Part shown: piece after piece, positions 45,457-58,031 of the stretch | Numbering within the stretch: the first letter of the stretch is position 1 | Layout: every line of letters begins with the position of its first letter | Assembly: GCA_022579005.1 (NCBI GenBank) | Contig: MU401556.1 | Coordinates: forward strand, 1 to 64,000 | Length of the DNA: 64,000 nucleotides | Source: Poronia punctata | Taxonomy: Eukaryota; Ascomycota; Sordariomycetes; Xylariales; Xylariaceae | Reading direction: 5' to 3' | Translations under genes and position numbers: made by a program | Notes under the pieces: generated by a model | Seen by the model: only the letters and a program-made list of their open reading frames with translations | Database searches by the model: none | What the model was told of the DNA's origin: nothing

Positions 45457-46702
45457 CTACTCCTAACTGTCACAACTATATGTGTGGACAATATTAAGCC
45501 ACTCGGTAGGCAAACTCATCGCCCTGCCCTCCTCTCGTAATAGCCGCCGGGCCCTCTCTATTTTGTTCTGCTATAAAGCGTGTTGACTGTTGACATACTA
45601 AGGCGTCCATCGTATTTGAGACAAACCGGAACGGTTAAATCCCCCAAACCTAGGAAAATACTGTGCCTACCCGTCCCGCTTCTAGATACATACTTTGGCC
45701 AACCCCCTATCCCTCCCCCCACCTTCCAGGTATCCTTGGATCAAGACTACTAGCTGATCTTTCAAAACAGAGCGGCCAAGAGGGGGGGTGTTGCGGTGCG
45801 GTAGGAAGAAGAAAATAAATATAATATTTTGAGACAGGCCATGCTCCGGACTAGGTACCTAATCCATCATACCCATTTTTCTCTGCTTTCGCAATGGCAA
45901 TGTCTTGTATATGATCAGGGAACAAACTGAGTTGTGGTCTATACTTACCTATAAACCCCGGGATGGGGGGATATTTTGCGGTTTAACCTACCATTTTCTG
46001 TCTTTACCTTCTACACGTCCTTTACCTACCTACTTTGGCAACAAACAACTAACCTAACCTAGCCAGTATAGTATTTGTGCTGGTGCTGGTGCTGGTAGGA
46101 TAAATACCAGGGCGAGGACGAGGACGAGGAGGGGAGAATCAGTCAGTCCATCTACCCATAAAACCACACAATAATATACCTACCAGGTCCTTGATAGCTG
46201 GGTAAGGTAAGGTAAAAAAGACTGCTTTTGCTTTTGCTTTTGACTTTGACAAGTGAGAAAGATTTTGTAACCTTGAGGAGTTTAGTCAGTATGTATGTAT
46301 GTACCTATCTAACTTGTACGGTAAGTGATCTGATTCTGACCCCCCCCCCCCCCCCTGTGCCCCTTGCTTGGTTGGAATGCTGTAACTACAAACAAGATAA
46401 AGATTCCGAGCTCCATTTCATCCAACACGGTTAGGTTAGGTTAGGTTAGGTTAGAAGAGAGGTTTGATTTTTGCTGACGAACTTTAAATGATGTATGTAC
46501 TATTTATTTTCTGCGGTACGTCTCATAAAAAAAAAAAACCTCGATATCACAGAAATTACTTACTTACACACCAGTTCCTGTACTTTCAACATAATGAACG
46601 CTTTAACATATTACACAACACACATCTCATCCCCCCTGTTCCCTTTTCTTTCTTTCCCCCTTTCTCTCCTCCAACACCTGAGATGGGTAGGTAGATAAAA
46701 GA
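45457..46702. other. Intergenic with simple repeats
   Basis: No supported gene. Contains GTGCTG repeats near 46079, GAGGAC repeats near 46114-46128, CTTTTG repeats at 46226-46245, a run of 16 C at 46340-46355, and five GGTTA units at 46429-46454. Confidence 0.5.
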
Positions 46703-49700
46703 TCAAAACCCAACCCCAACCATCGGCAAAGCAGGAACAATCTGACCAAACCTCTCCAACAACCTTTCCGGAACCCTTCCCGTCAAAGGATTTCGGTTTC
46801 TGTTTCTTCCCTCCTTATCCCCCTTCATCTTATCATCATGCCTCCCTCCCTCCCCGACGACGACATCAAACCCCAACCTCGCCCCCCAAACCCTAACGAC
46901 CCTCTCCCCGACATCATCCTCCTTCCACTTATCCACCACATCCCCCACCTTCCCACTCTTTCCCCTCGGTGTCCAAGCAATATGACTCTCATCTCTCACA
47001 TGCGGGAAAAGAGGGGGAGGAGAAGAAGAAGAAGAAGAAGAAGAGTCGAAAACCTCTTGCATACGATCGAGTATGACATTAAAGTTGTTGACTTTATCAT
47101 CTGCTTCGGCCGGGAGGGGGGGTTGGATGCGTAGGGCTGTCACGAGGGGGATTGTGGGGTTAGACCCTGTCAGGAGGGATTCGATCCTGTTTCCTAGGAT
47201 GGTCGGGTCTTGGTTTTTGTCATCTAAAAAACACACATATATATGGGTTAACCTAGGTTAGGGAACTTGGTAAAAAAAACAATACTCTGGCAGATGGAAG
47301 GCGAAGAAGAAGAAGAAAAAGAAAAAAGGGGGAGTAGGAAAAAGAAAGACTTACATTTCCCCCAAACCCCCCTCGGCACGGCCGAAACAACCGGCTTAAC
47401 CCTCCACTTCTGATCCTTCCATTGCACATCCCTCAAAACATGGACCGATCCCCCCGTATCATCTACTCGCGGAGCAGTAATATCAACCTCGACCTCTGAA
47501 ACAAGCGGATCAACGAGCTGCATGGGTTTCGCAAAGACTTGTTCCGAATATTGCGGTTCAATCGTCGCTTCCGCATCTCTCCATTCCGTCGTCGGTTCTT
47601 CCTCCCCTTCTTTTTTGACGATTCGATGTTCTTTGAGAGAAGCGCTAGTAATGACGAATTGAAAAGTGAGCGAGAAGACGAACGAAGACCCTTTGACGAA
47701 CCACTTCTTGTCTTTTTCCGTTGAGTTGGGATCTTGTCGGGGTTCGAGACCGGATTCGCAGGTGAGGAATATAGCTGCCGTGTCTTGATTCTCTTCATTC
47801 GTATACTCGTCCTTCTTCTCACTAGCACGACCCGTGAGGAAAGAAGAAGACGTACCAGTACCCCCCGCCGAAGAAGATTTAAGCACGACCCTCCAAAAGC
47901 GATCAAGCTTAACCTCTTGCATCTTGGGAGCGTCCGGCCCAAATTTAACATCGAACCCGAAAACCCAAAAATCAACATGAACAACCCCTCCAAAAGGCGG
48001 ACCCGTCAAGTCCAGCGAAGCACTGACCTCGGCATTGATCCGGACGGTAACTAGCCAGAGATCAAGCGTGAATCTCACACCAACGGCGATACGTGCCTGG
48101 AGTTGGAAATAAAAAGGTTCAAAGTTCATGAGGAAATCGAGAAAGGCGTCGAACCAAGCATATAGAGCGCCGAGACTTAATGCGGCGTGGATACGTCCGC
48201 CGCCCATACATACTTTTGGCGTGATGGCGAAATACGCTTCGCCCGTGACACTGAGACAGGAACCCAGCGACCAGTAGATTCCCAGTCTGGGCGGACGCGG
48301 GTACTGGGTCGGGGCGCGGAAGGCTTGGTGATAACCCCCTATAGTCAAAACCCAATCACCTGCTTCGATGTCGTGTTCCCTATCGCCCTTGAACCAGGCG
48401 TATAATGCCAAGCCGCCCGTGAGATGACACTGGGGAGCTAAGACGAAGGAGCGGGGTGAGAGTTGAGCTTCGAGTTTGAAAAAGCCGCTTTGCGTGTCCA
48501 TGGTGCAGATGATGCCTAGTTCGACGTGGGCGAATTTGACGGGTGAATCGAGGGCTGGCACGTCGCAGGTTGCCACGCCGTATAGACCCATGATCAGGGA
48601 TTTGCCCCCAAACTGAATGACGAAGACTACGTTGGCGGCTAACATTTGAAAGGCGGTGATTCGGACACCGGCTGCTGCCCAGTACATCCCTTCGGCTGGA
48701 CGGAACCATACGTCTTTCATGAGATCGCGCATTTCGTCGACAGGGTTTTTGGTACTGTCGTTGCTGTCTCTTTCTTTGATAAAGGGGAAGTCGACGACTT
48801 GTTCGACGGTAGGTAGTAGAACGTCGGAATTCATGCCGAATCCACCGACGAGGCCTGCAAAGTCTGCGAAACCCACGGAGAAGAGTGGACCGTTGAGTTT
48901 GATGAGAATGAAGACAAACGTGAACGTCTCTTCCTCTGCCCCTTCCCCGTCTCGGAGTGCCAGTGACCGCGCTTGATGGCCACAGTCCAAGGGGTTGAGA
49001 CTGATAGTCGTGGTCGACGTACCCTCGATACTTTTCTTGGTGACATTTGCATAGACACCCATAGCCTGAAAGGTCCATGGCTTGAATCCCACAATGAGAC
49101 CTCCGGCGTACTTGTCGACATCCGGATCGCTGGTATCATGCACGAAGCCGCCTGCGACAGTCAGAGGTGGTCTATCCAAAGAAACAACTAGACCTTGCAG
49201 GCCCCATTCAATCTTTTCAGGTGGAGGTGGGTTGGCAAGAGAATATTCTCCACCGAATGGCACGCCGATATTGAACCCTACAAGACTCAAACCGACAGGG
49301 CCCATGAGAAGTGAGGCGTCGAGGGTGATGCCGAACATGCCATCTTTGAACCAAAGGCTGATATTCTCGACCGATAGCGGGCCCACCTTGAGCTTGAAAG
49401 GTGCTTTTGTGCCCTTTTCTGCTCCCGACGGGTCTGGCGGATTCTGCTGCCCCTTCACAGTACGTAACACTCGTCTATCCTTCTTCGGCTTTTGCTGCTT
49501 GCCAAAAAGATAATCCAGCACAATGTCCAACTTCTGATCCGTCTTTCTGACAACCACAAGATGTGAACCAGCCGCGATAACCACCTCCGCTTTCTTCTTC
49601 TCGTCGTCCAAGACCGATTCGGTCTTTTCAGACGGCTTCTTGACCGATTTATATAAAAGAAAGTCGTCATCACTCATTCCCGCGCTCCTCTTCAAGCAAG

Positions 49701-52700
49701 CCTTGAGATTAGTATATTCAACATCTGTAACACCCGTGAGAGCGGCAGTAGCGTCGTCCTTGGTCTGCTCCGTAGTATCCTGAACCCACATGAAGAAGAG
49801 CTGTTCCCAGGGGCTGGTAATCGTTGCGTTGAACATGGGCACGTCAACGGATATCTCGCTTATCACGGCCTTGACGAGTCTCTTGACAGGCCCGCCGTCC
49901 TGGCTTATCTGCAAGAACCAGAGGGAAATGTGTCCTATACTGATAATCACAGCGAGGACTCGGAGTTTCTTCTCGCTGGCAAACACTACGCGCAGAGGGT
50001 CCTGTCCTCTTTCGCCTTGCAGCTTGGCATCGCGTATGGCAGAAGGGAGAGTCAGCAGGACATCTTGGTCGATGAAGGAGGACAGCACTTGTCCGATTGT
50101 TGCCGTATCCCCTAGCGCTGTCTCGGCTGCTAACGATGCAGTAAAAAGCCAATCGTCGGCATTGACGTTGCGGTATTCCAACTTGAGCTTGGCGACTTTG
50201 CCCAAGCTCATCTTCCCGGTAAACGTGAGCTTCTTGGCTGCTGCATTGGCGCCCTTTGAGTACTCATATTTGACCTCGACAAAGTCGACGGCAATCTGAC
50301 CGAGAAATTCCATCACGGATGACTGGTCGTCGTCATGCCAGAAGCAAGCAAGATGTGACATTTTCAGGTCGCTGGCCCCTGCCGTGAGACTCCAGTCACC
50401 CTTATCATACAGTATTTCGCCGTGTAGCTTTGCAGCATCCAGAAGTTGCTGGTCGTAGTCTTGGTCCTTGTCTACCTTGGCTCCGAGGTAGAGGTTGACT
50501 GCGATGGCCAGACGCAGACGAAGTCCTGCATCTGTCGACTCTTCCGTCTTCCATTTGTACGATGCTTCAAGCTCGAGGTTCTCTAGCGCTATCGGCGGCG
50601 GCTGTGAGCTGACTGGTTTGCTTGGGTCGGGTTCGGGACACCGAATGGCGCCCGAGAACCATATCTCCTTTTGGGAGAGACCAATCTCACAGTGGTAGAT
50701 CTCGGTAGGGAGTCCGGCCGGGATATTGGCAATCTTGTCATCCTCAGATGACAAGAGTCTCTCGAGATTCAAAGTCCGGAGCTGGTTTTTGGGATCCACT
50801 GGAGCTATTGGTTCTAGTAGGAAGTAGTCCTCATATTCAGGAAGTGCGCGATCGTATCGCGAGAACGGAGTGGGAGGAGTGGCTACAAGAACAGTGGTTA
50901 GAGGTAATGGACTGTTTGTTGGGGTTTCGACATGGATTGTAACATGGCTACGGGGATTGCTTACCAGTCCAAAGCTTGCCTTTTAGATAGATTCCCATCC
51001 CCTTAGTCCATCCGAGCGTGAATAAGAAGACTACCGGGACTTGATCCATGCTCTTGGCTGCTGGTTTGCCAATCATGACACATGCCTCGATCTGTACGAA
51101 TGCCGAAATCAGGGTAGAGAAGCTACCATTCTTGTCAAGCCCAGCCAATAACTCAACTCTCCGCGGCATGATGGAATTGTCATCCAGTGCACCATCTTTA
51201 GCTGTAGCCGACTTGAGGATATCTTGGACACCAAGTATCTCCGATCCCATCATGCCCGACAACCACTCGGCAATATCTTTCATCGTTCCGTTCGTCCCCT
51301 GTGCTGCCGAAATCTCAACCTGGGTCTTCGGTCTCTTCAAGGTAAGGCACAACGAGACGCGATCTTCGGATACAGTTATCCCCGTGTCGAACAACAAGTT
51401 GATGGAAGGGACAGAGATCTCGCATAGGAACCGCATACTACTCCGCAAAAGGAGCACATCGTTTGCTTTTTGGTAACTGTACGATGCTTGTTTCCGTCCA
51501 ATGACGCATAATTTCTGAACGACTATCGTATCTGATAGCTTCTTCAGCCATCCTTGCAGAGTAGTAGGATCAATGTGAAACTGAAGTCGAAGATGTGTCT
51601 CATAATCCAACCCAGGACGGAACCATAAAGCGTTTCGGTAGTCTTCCTTGGTGTCAAGTGTCAACGGAACACTTCCTATAATGGCTCTGACAACAGGGAA
51701 CCTGTCCAAGTCGAAGCTCATCAACTTGGCTACCTCTGCCAACGTAGTCTCCAGTGGCTTCTCCAGCTCGTTGAGACCGTATACAATGGTACGCCGGCTT
51801 ATGAGCATGTTTGTCAGTTCGACTAGTGACACTGGCTCGTTTGTCGCTCCGGTTTTCTCGAAGCTGTGTTTGGCGCCATCGGACGTATCAAAACGCAGCA
51901 TCTTTCCCGAGGTGAGGGGCATCTCGATGGAAAACTTAAGGAGGGTCTGTTTCTCCATTTCCCACTTGTCCGCAGTCATGTACATGGCAAACTCGGCAGA
52001 GGGGTCGTGGCCTTCCCAGCCGCAAAACCGGCTGAGCCAGTGAAACCAGTCATCGTCTGGGGCAAACGGGACTGGCTCACCAGCGACTGGGATCTTGGCA
52101 AGACTGAAAGTTCGAGAGTGGAGAGTGTCGACGAAGCCGAACAAGGGGTTATCTTCATACAGGGCCACAACCTGGACGTCTGGTGGGAAGGCCCATTTCT
52201 CCTTGATGATGCTCTCCGACGCAATATAGATGGCTGGCTTGACAATGTATAAAGAAATTTGCCGGCGGAAGACAGTAAGTTGTTCTTGATGGCGAGTCGG
52301 TGTGTTCGGCATGACATCACCCATCACATCCCACACCTCGTCATCAGAAAGTTCCGGATCGCTTGAATCGTCGACATGAATCCAAGAACTCGGTCTCGAG
52401 CGATCACGCAGGTACTTGACTTGGTTACCGTTGTCCGAATCGATGCTCTCGACATGACCTAACGCTGCTGGAGTCGGCCACTTTGGATTCCGCAGGGAGA
52501 GATCGAACCGTCGCGGTTGATCGGTACCAAGATGAGGCACGGGACATACAGGCCTGTCATCGTCCCATGCAGAGTATATCCTGCTCGAAGCTTTGAATGC
52601 TGCAAGTGTTGAAGTTGACAGCGGACGTGAAATCAAGGCTGGACCGCCATCTCCCTGGGCCACCGAATTCACACCGATCATCTCGACCGAACCATCCACA

Positions 52701-54385
52701 TTCCCACCAATAATGAACGTGGCCTCGCGCGGGGCAGATCTGATGTGCATCGCCACGATTTCTCGCATCGCCGTTTCTGCAGTGAGGTCCGACTCGAGCT
52801 CCATCCCGAATCCCGTCATCATATTCCCTCCAAATTGCCCAATCGCTTGGAACTGGTCGCCGTCCGTAGGCAAGCAGCTGGTTCTGCGCATGGCGTGTTC
52901 CGAATACAAACAGATCTCGTGGCGGATATCGGTATCATCCGGCAACTTTCCTGTCAATTGTGTGTGGACCCATATCTTTCTTCGTATCCTGTCGAGTGGG
53001 AATATGGGCTTTGCAGAATCGAAGACCTCGTTCCGCAGAGAATACCACTCGTCTCTGAAAGTATCGGCCCATGTGATCAAGTTGTTTTTGTTGACCTCAT
53101 TCAGCATCTTGACGCTGAATTTGTCGACGACAAAGTTGTCCACATTCGTGTCTTCCCTTACCAAGTACGCTGGCCAGCGACAGGGGAAGAATGGTTTTCG
53201 GTTGCGATTTGTATTAAAGAGCTGCAAGGAGGCGAACCATGCATCCATGACGAGGAGAACCTCCCAACCTATCAAGTGTCGATCCTAGTCAGCCACGAAG
53301 CGCGATGAACTGTTAGGGAACGTGATTGTAGACTTACGAGGGTGCCCAAACTGGTCACCGGCCGAGACGATAATATTACGTGGTGAAAAGTTCAAGAAGT
53401 TCTCGGGTGGGTTCGACGTGGCCGAGCCATGATGGCTGAGTTTCATAGAGGTGATGGGAATATTGGTTCCAATCCAGTTTCCCAGAGTCTTCTCCAACTT
53501 ATCCTCAGCATCCCCGGCAAAGTAATGGGATACATGCGGGGGGTCCTGTTTGTCCCACGCCACGATGAAACAGAGACTCGACTTGTTCGCTTCTGTAGTC
53601 ATAGCACCTTGACCTGGGTACAGATGCGATTTATTCGCGGCGATGCAATACAGGGCAGGCCAGGACTCTTCCTCGAACTGGGTGGGAAAAGGGTTCACTA
53701 TGGGATTTCCGAGGGTCATGAGCTCGGTAAGTGTCCTCATTTGAGGCCATCTTTCAGTCAGGGGCTCATCGTTTTGCTCGGATGTATACAGATCGGATGA
53801 GAAGAGATTTCGGCCCAACAACCAGTCGTTACCGTGACGTAGTTTCAGAAGGCTCGTGGCATGCATGTCATTACCCAGTTCGTAGTGAAGATCAGGCCGA
53901 AGTTCGTCGGGATCGAATATCCAGCCGGGCATTTGACGGTCTTCTGGGTTGTACGGCCAATGCGGAGCCAAGAAGAAGCTCTCAGGGGAACCGTGGTGCC
54001 CTGTTTGCGCATCCTCGTTGCCATACTTGGCTGTTGGAATGATGGTTTTCGCAGGGTCCAGCACACGGGCGTACTCTGCTTGTACCTGCTTGCGCAGATA
54101 GGCCCTGATGCCCTCATAGTGATCACCGTCCCAATGCGTGATAATGAAGCCGTCAAACTTGAGTGTACTTCTAAAAGGCCCATCGCAAATATAATGGGCT
54201 TCAATCCAACTGATCGTAGCCTCTATCCCTTCAAGTGCCGAGCCGCGGCCACCGTCCACAAGGAAGGCGCGGAGGACGATGGGCCGGTCATAGTCGGTGC
54301 CACCAGTCGAAAGAATGTGTATGGCTCCATCACCAGCCCCGACATTGATGTGGTACGAGTTAACTTGGTAAAATGCCGACGTCAT
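46703..54385 (-). CDS. Giant metallo-beta-lactamase-fold + DUF6603 protein (2466 aa)
   Basis: Four exons, 54385-53338, 53268-50965, 50882-47355 and 47223-46703, joined by three introns that are all phase 1 and have good donors (GTAAGT, GTAAGC, GTAAGT). The start is ATG 54385 (MTSAFYQVNSYHINVG). Residues 1-350 are a ComEC/Rec2-type metallo-beta-lactamase domain: INVGAGDGAIHIL, HWDGDH (His84, Asp86, Asp88, His89), SHHGSA (His318, His319), AGDAEDK and FGHPR, so the metal site looks complete. Residues about 350-1550 have no recognised domain. About 1560-2100 match the DUF6603 pattern: beta-rich repeats such as GPLSVENISLWF, GVGLSLVGFNIGVPFGG-like and SASLDLTGPPFGGVVHVD. The last exon is mixed and ends GQIVPALPMVGVGF. 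No signal peptide or membrane helix. It heads the cluster at 46.7-64 kb. The function is unknown; a hydrolase fused to a large scaffold is an inference. Confidence 0.8.
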
Positions 54386-55636
54386 GTAGGGCAACAACAC
54401 TCAAAGGGCGAAAGGAAGAGGGGAGAGAACCACCAGTTGTTGGCTTTGTCAGACCATAGCTGCGTGTGGATGGACATGTATAAAATAAGAGTGACCAAGG
54501 GATAAGGTCTGTATCGTATAGACGTACGACGGTACGAGTAGGTCTGTGCTGATTGATGGTTGGTGTGGCAAGAATCGTCACCGCCCCCCGTTCGCCATAC
54601 TCTAACCCATCGCTTCTTAGCCCAAGTATGTAGACATATGTACGTGTACCTACGTCGAGAGTATTGTTGCAATACCAGTCGTCCGGGTCCGGGTTCCATT
54701 CCAGCCCGCATGGCTGGACCGACCCATCTTCAACCGAATTCTAGATCCATGAAATTCTAGACCTGGCGGATTCCCGGGTAACTAGACATCGCTTATCTTA
54801 GGTACACTTGGCTGCATTCGCGTGCAGCTGGAAGAGGTGCCGCCGGCTACGTTGCGTACTTCTGGAAATTCCAGACTATACTGAGGCTGAGGTTGATTAA
54901 TAGTGGACACACTATTTGACTCCAGTCTAGTCTACCCCTTAACTCGTTTTCGGTAGATTCTGGGCCATCCTCTAGTGCCGCTAAGTTACGTATCCAATAG
55001 AAATGAGTGGAAGGTCCTCTCCCCCACTTCTAACCCAAAGTTTACTCGTACACAGTAGGTAGTCTTATCTTCGTTTTTTATTTTACCTTTGTGACTTCAT
55101 CACATTGGCAACAACGTCGACTTAGGGACGCTGGCTAGGACGCACGGAAGAGAGAGGAGAGGAAGATGAAGACGACGTCTTCAAAGCGTGATATTATATA
55201 TAATATTCGTATTTATAGAAGGCGCTGGACTACCATAGTGCGCAGTCAATTTGAGTTGGAGGTTGAAAACATAAAAAGAGAGTTTAACCGATGTTGATCA
55301 AAATGCAAAAGGGGTGAGTCGGAGATGAAATGACTGCACACCACACTTTAACAACCCTTAGAGAAACTTTACTGTAAGTGTTTTCCAGATGAAAAGTAAT
55401 ATTCTAGGTTATGCCTTCATTCACATCCCTCAACATGTCTAGGTTGTATACTCGTAGTTAGGCACTCGTATGTATCATAAACTCTAAAGACGGGATTTTA
55501 TTCTTAATCGTATCGTAATATCTGTATGAACTGATCCATCTAGTGTGCCGATATCAACATCTGCCTCCACCTCACGTGGAGACTGTGACTTCTTGCTCAC
55601 TATCTTGTCTTTGCCTTCCTTACTCCCTTCTTGTAT
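54386..55636. other. Intergenic within the cluster
   Basis: Lies between the giant gene and the lectin-like gene. No domain-like frame was found; probably promoter of the giant gene and 3' region of the lectin-like gene. Confidence 0.5.
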
Positions 55637-56833
55637 TCATTTGCCGTCCTCCTTCTTCTTGGCATAGTAGAAGTTATCGGCGTACATGCTGATTTTGTCC
55701 TTCTCGCCAGAGCCAGATCGAGCAATGTAGACACGGTTTTGCTGCGTGTTCTTGTCGACAACGACCGAGATCTGCGCCGCCTCCTGGACACCAACGGCCT
55801 GCTGCCCAACCTGGACTGGGTCGCTGAATGTCGTCTGAATGGCGCCGCTCGAAATGTCAGAGTGCGAACGGTACAAGGTCTTCTTGCCGTTGATGTCGTT
55901 GACCCAGTAGACGTACACACGTCCGAGCGCGGTCGAGGTGAAGTCTTGGACCACGTTCCTGTCAATATTTTCAGCCGATACAAAGCCGCAGCCGATGGGC
56001 GTATGGTCAATGAAGTCCTTGGCAGCCTTGCCGAGGGGAGAAGCTATAACACCATTTCCAGTCAGCAAATACAAAACTAGAATGGCGCCAAGTGATTGCT
56101 CTAATACTGACAGGTCTGGGCGTCAGTGTTGTACGCCTGAAGACGGCTGCTTGACGCTTCGCCTACTTTTCCTTCTTGATAGAGAACCCAGGCACGCTCT
56201 CCATCCCAGAAGGAGCCTAGCCAGGTATTGGGCAAGATGCTGGTTGTGATGGGGAGCGTCTCATTATTTGAATCCGGATCCGATACGTCGCTAAAGCTGA
56301 TGACAACTTTGTTGTCCGCATCGACCCTATCACCAGCAAAAGTTAGTCATTACTGAAAGGTTTGTTGATCGACCGCCGAAAGGAATGGTCACCTACTGCT
56401 GGAAGTAGATATAGGCATTGGTTCCGTTGGTGCAGCCGGCAATGTATCCAGTGTTGGACTTCATCGGAGGCGACACCGGCTCTACAATGGGACTGACAAG
56501 TGATACCAGCTTTTCTTTGGCCGTCACGCCATAGACATTGACCTGGCGACAGGTTTAGCAGAATACCCTTCATATTATGATCGCTATAGCACTCACCGTG
56601 TCGTCATACTGGAGAGCGACGATGGATGAGGGAGCAGACAAGACCGCCGAAGGCACCTTTACAGGGTCCGCATTACCCCTGGTGATGTAGGTTCCCGCTT
56701 GACCGGATATCGGCCGTTGCTCATAGCCCACTGTGAGCGTCTTGGGAAAAGCCCGGAAGATTTGCACACGCTCGTTGTTGAGCGGGTTGAGGATGGCAGC
56801 GAAGCTGGTGGCACTAGTAGCAGCAGCAGACAT
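55637..56833 (-). CDS. Fucose-specific-lectin-like beta-propeller protein
   Basis: Four exons, 56833-56597, 56542-56397, 56326-56112 and 56043-55637, joined in phases 0, 2 and 1, giving 334 aa. This is close to the size of the single-chain six-bladed fungal fucose lectins (about 310-320 aa). Blade-like repeats are visible: SSIVALQYDDTVNVYGV, NGTNAYIYFQ, SFWDGERAWVLYQEG, GRVYVYWVNDINGKKTLYR and QNRVYIARSG, each with the aromatic strand plus Asp/Asn turn typical of that fold. No signal peptide is present, as in the known intracellular fungal lectins. Whether the Arg/Glu/Trp sugar-binding residues are kept in each blade cannot be judged by eye. It could bind fucosylated glycans of other organisms or act as a structural propeller in a complex with its neighbours. 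Confidence 0.7.
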
Positions 56834-58031
56834 GGTAAGTATAATGTTATACGAGTCTAAAGGTAGATGGTGTATAATATGGAAGTTGATGAAGAAGATG
56901 TTGAGACGATTATATCCAAGCTTTTGTGAGGAGTATTGGGATTTGCAGAAGAGGGACTACGAAAGGCCATCGTGTTCAAGGTATTTATCTCCTGAGGAGA
57001 TATTAGTGTTGACCATCCGCAAGAGTCCATCCATCACGTTGGCAAACGTTGACTCTGAACCTCCTCGTCGCTTCGGATAGACCGACGTCCTTTTCAGCTG
57101 AACAAGCCCTCATGGTCTAGCATCAACTCCGCGCTAATAAACCTTTCGACGAGACTGTATGTACTCGTAGGCCAAGTCTTGCTCTTGCCATGGATCAGTC
57201 GAGGGCACGACAAGACGAGTCTCAGGCATATAGCGGTTTCTGGGCAGCTTGCGTACCCAAACTTCACATAACATGTACAAAATCAATATTCACCGCTTAT
57301 CAATTCATCATCTCCGATATGATGCTAAAGTCGACATTATTGTTCAAAATCGGTGCCACCCAGCATCTAGAACGTCGGCCTAAAAAAAGAGTGATGTCTA
57401 AAGACAGATTGGGATGGTGTAGCTGGATCGGTCGGACAATCAGCCTCAAATCTAGACTCCCCTGGCCCGTTGAAGGTGACTGGCAAGTTAAAACGGTGGT
57501 TGTCCTCCAACCCTTTACCACTTAAGTACATACCTAATGTATCTAGCACTACTCGTATTCCCCAGTCTAGCGTATGTATCCATGAACCACGTGCGAAATG
57601 GCAGTCGCAGCTGCAGTAGGGCTGTAGGGCAACGTCCGCTTCATCCTTCTTTCCTCGCTAGAGGTAGGTACCTACCTAAGCTGAAAAAGGTCAAAAAGAC
57701 ACAGGATCTCGGTTGTGGCGCATAGCCAATATGGTTAGCATGTCGGTGCCAGGCTGCCTGTGCGCGTCAGGGCTGCAGGAAGATGCGGGGCGCATAGGTA
57801 AGGTAGGTAGATCTCGGGACCGTTGCGCTCCCTCCCATATTCTTCTCTTCTTGTCTCCAGACTCCGTTCAAATCACATCATCCAGTCATGCCATTTCGCT
57901 CATTTCACCATATACAGGGTATAACATGTGCGGCAGTTCCCAATCGCTGAGTCTAGATTATCTACTAGACTACCGTAGATTATGATGTGATTGTACAATG
58001 GTAAACTAGTAACCGAGCTGTCCGAGGCCGC
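56834..58031. other. Intergenic within the cluster
   Basis: Short frames only, none domain-like. Contains the probable promoter of the lectin-like gene and the 3' end of the 1498-aa gene. Confidence 0.5.

Noticed and set aside
46429..46454. GGTTAGGTTAGG tract that looks telomere-like
   Set aside because: The period is five bases (GGTTA), not the six-base TTAGGG of filamentous-fungal telomeres, and it lies between ordinary genes.
47248..54400. Reading the MBL, middle and DUF6603 frames as three separate genes
   Set aside because: The gaps are 69-83 bases with GTAAGT/GTAAGC donors, CTGAC/CTAAC branch sites and matching phases, and the downstream frames lack a good ATG start, so one spliced gene is simpler.
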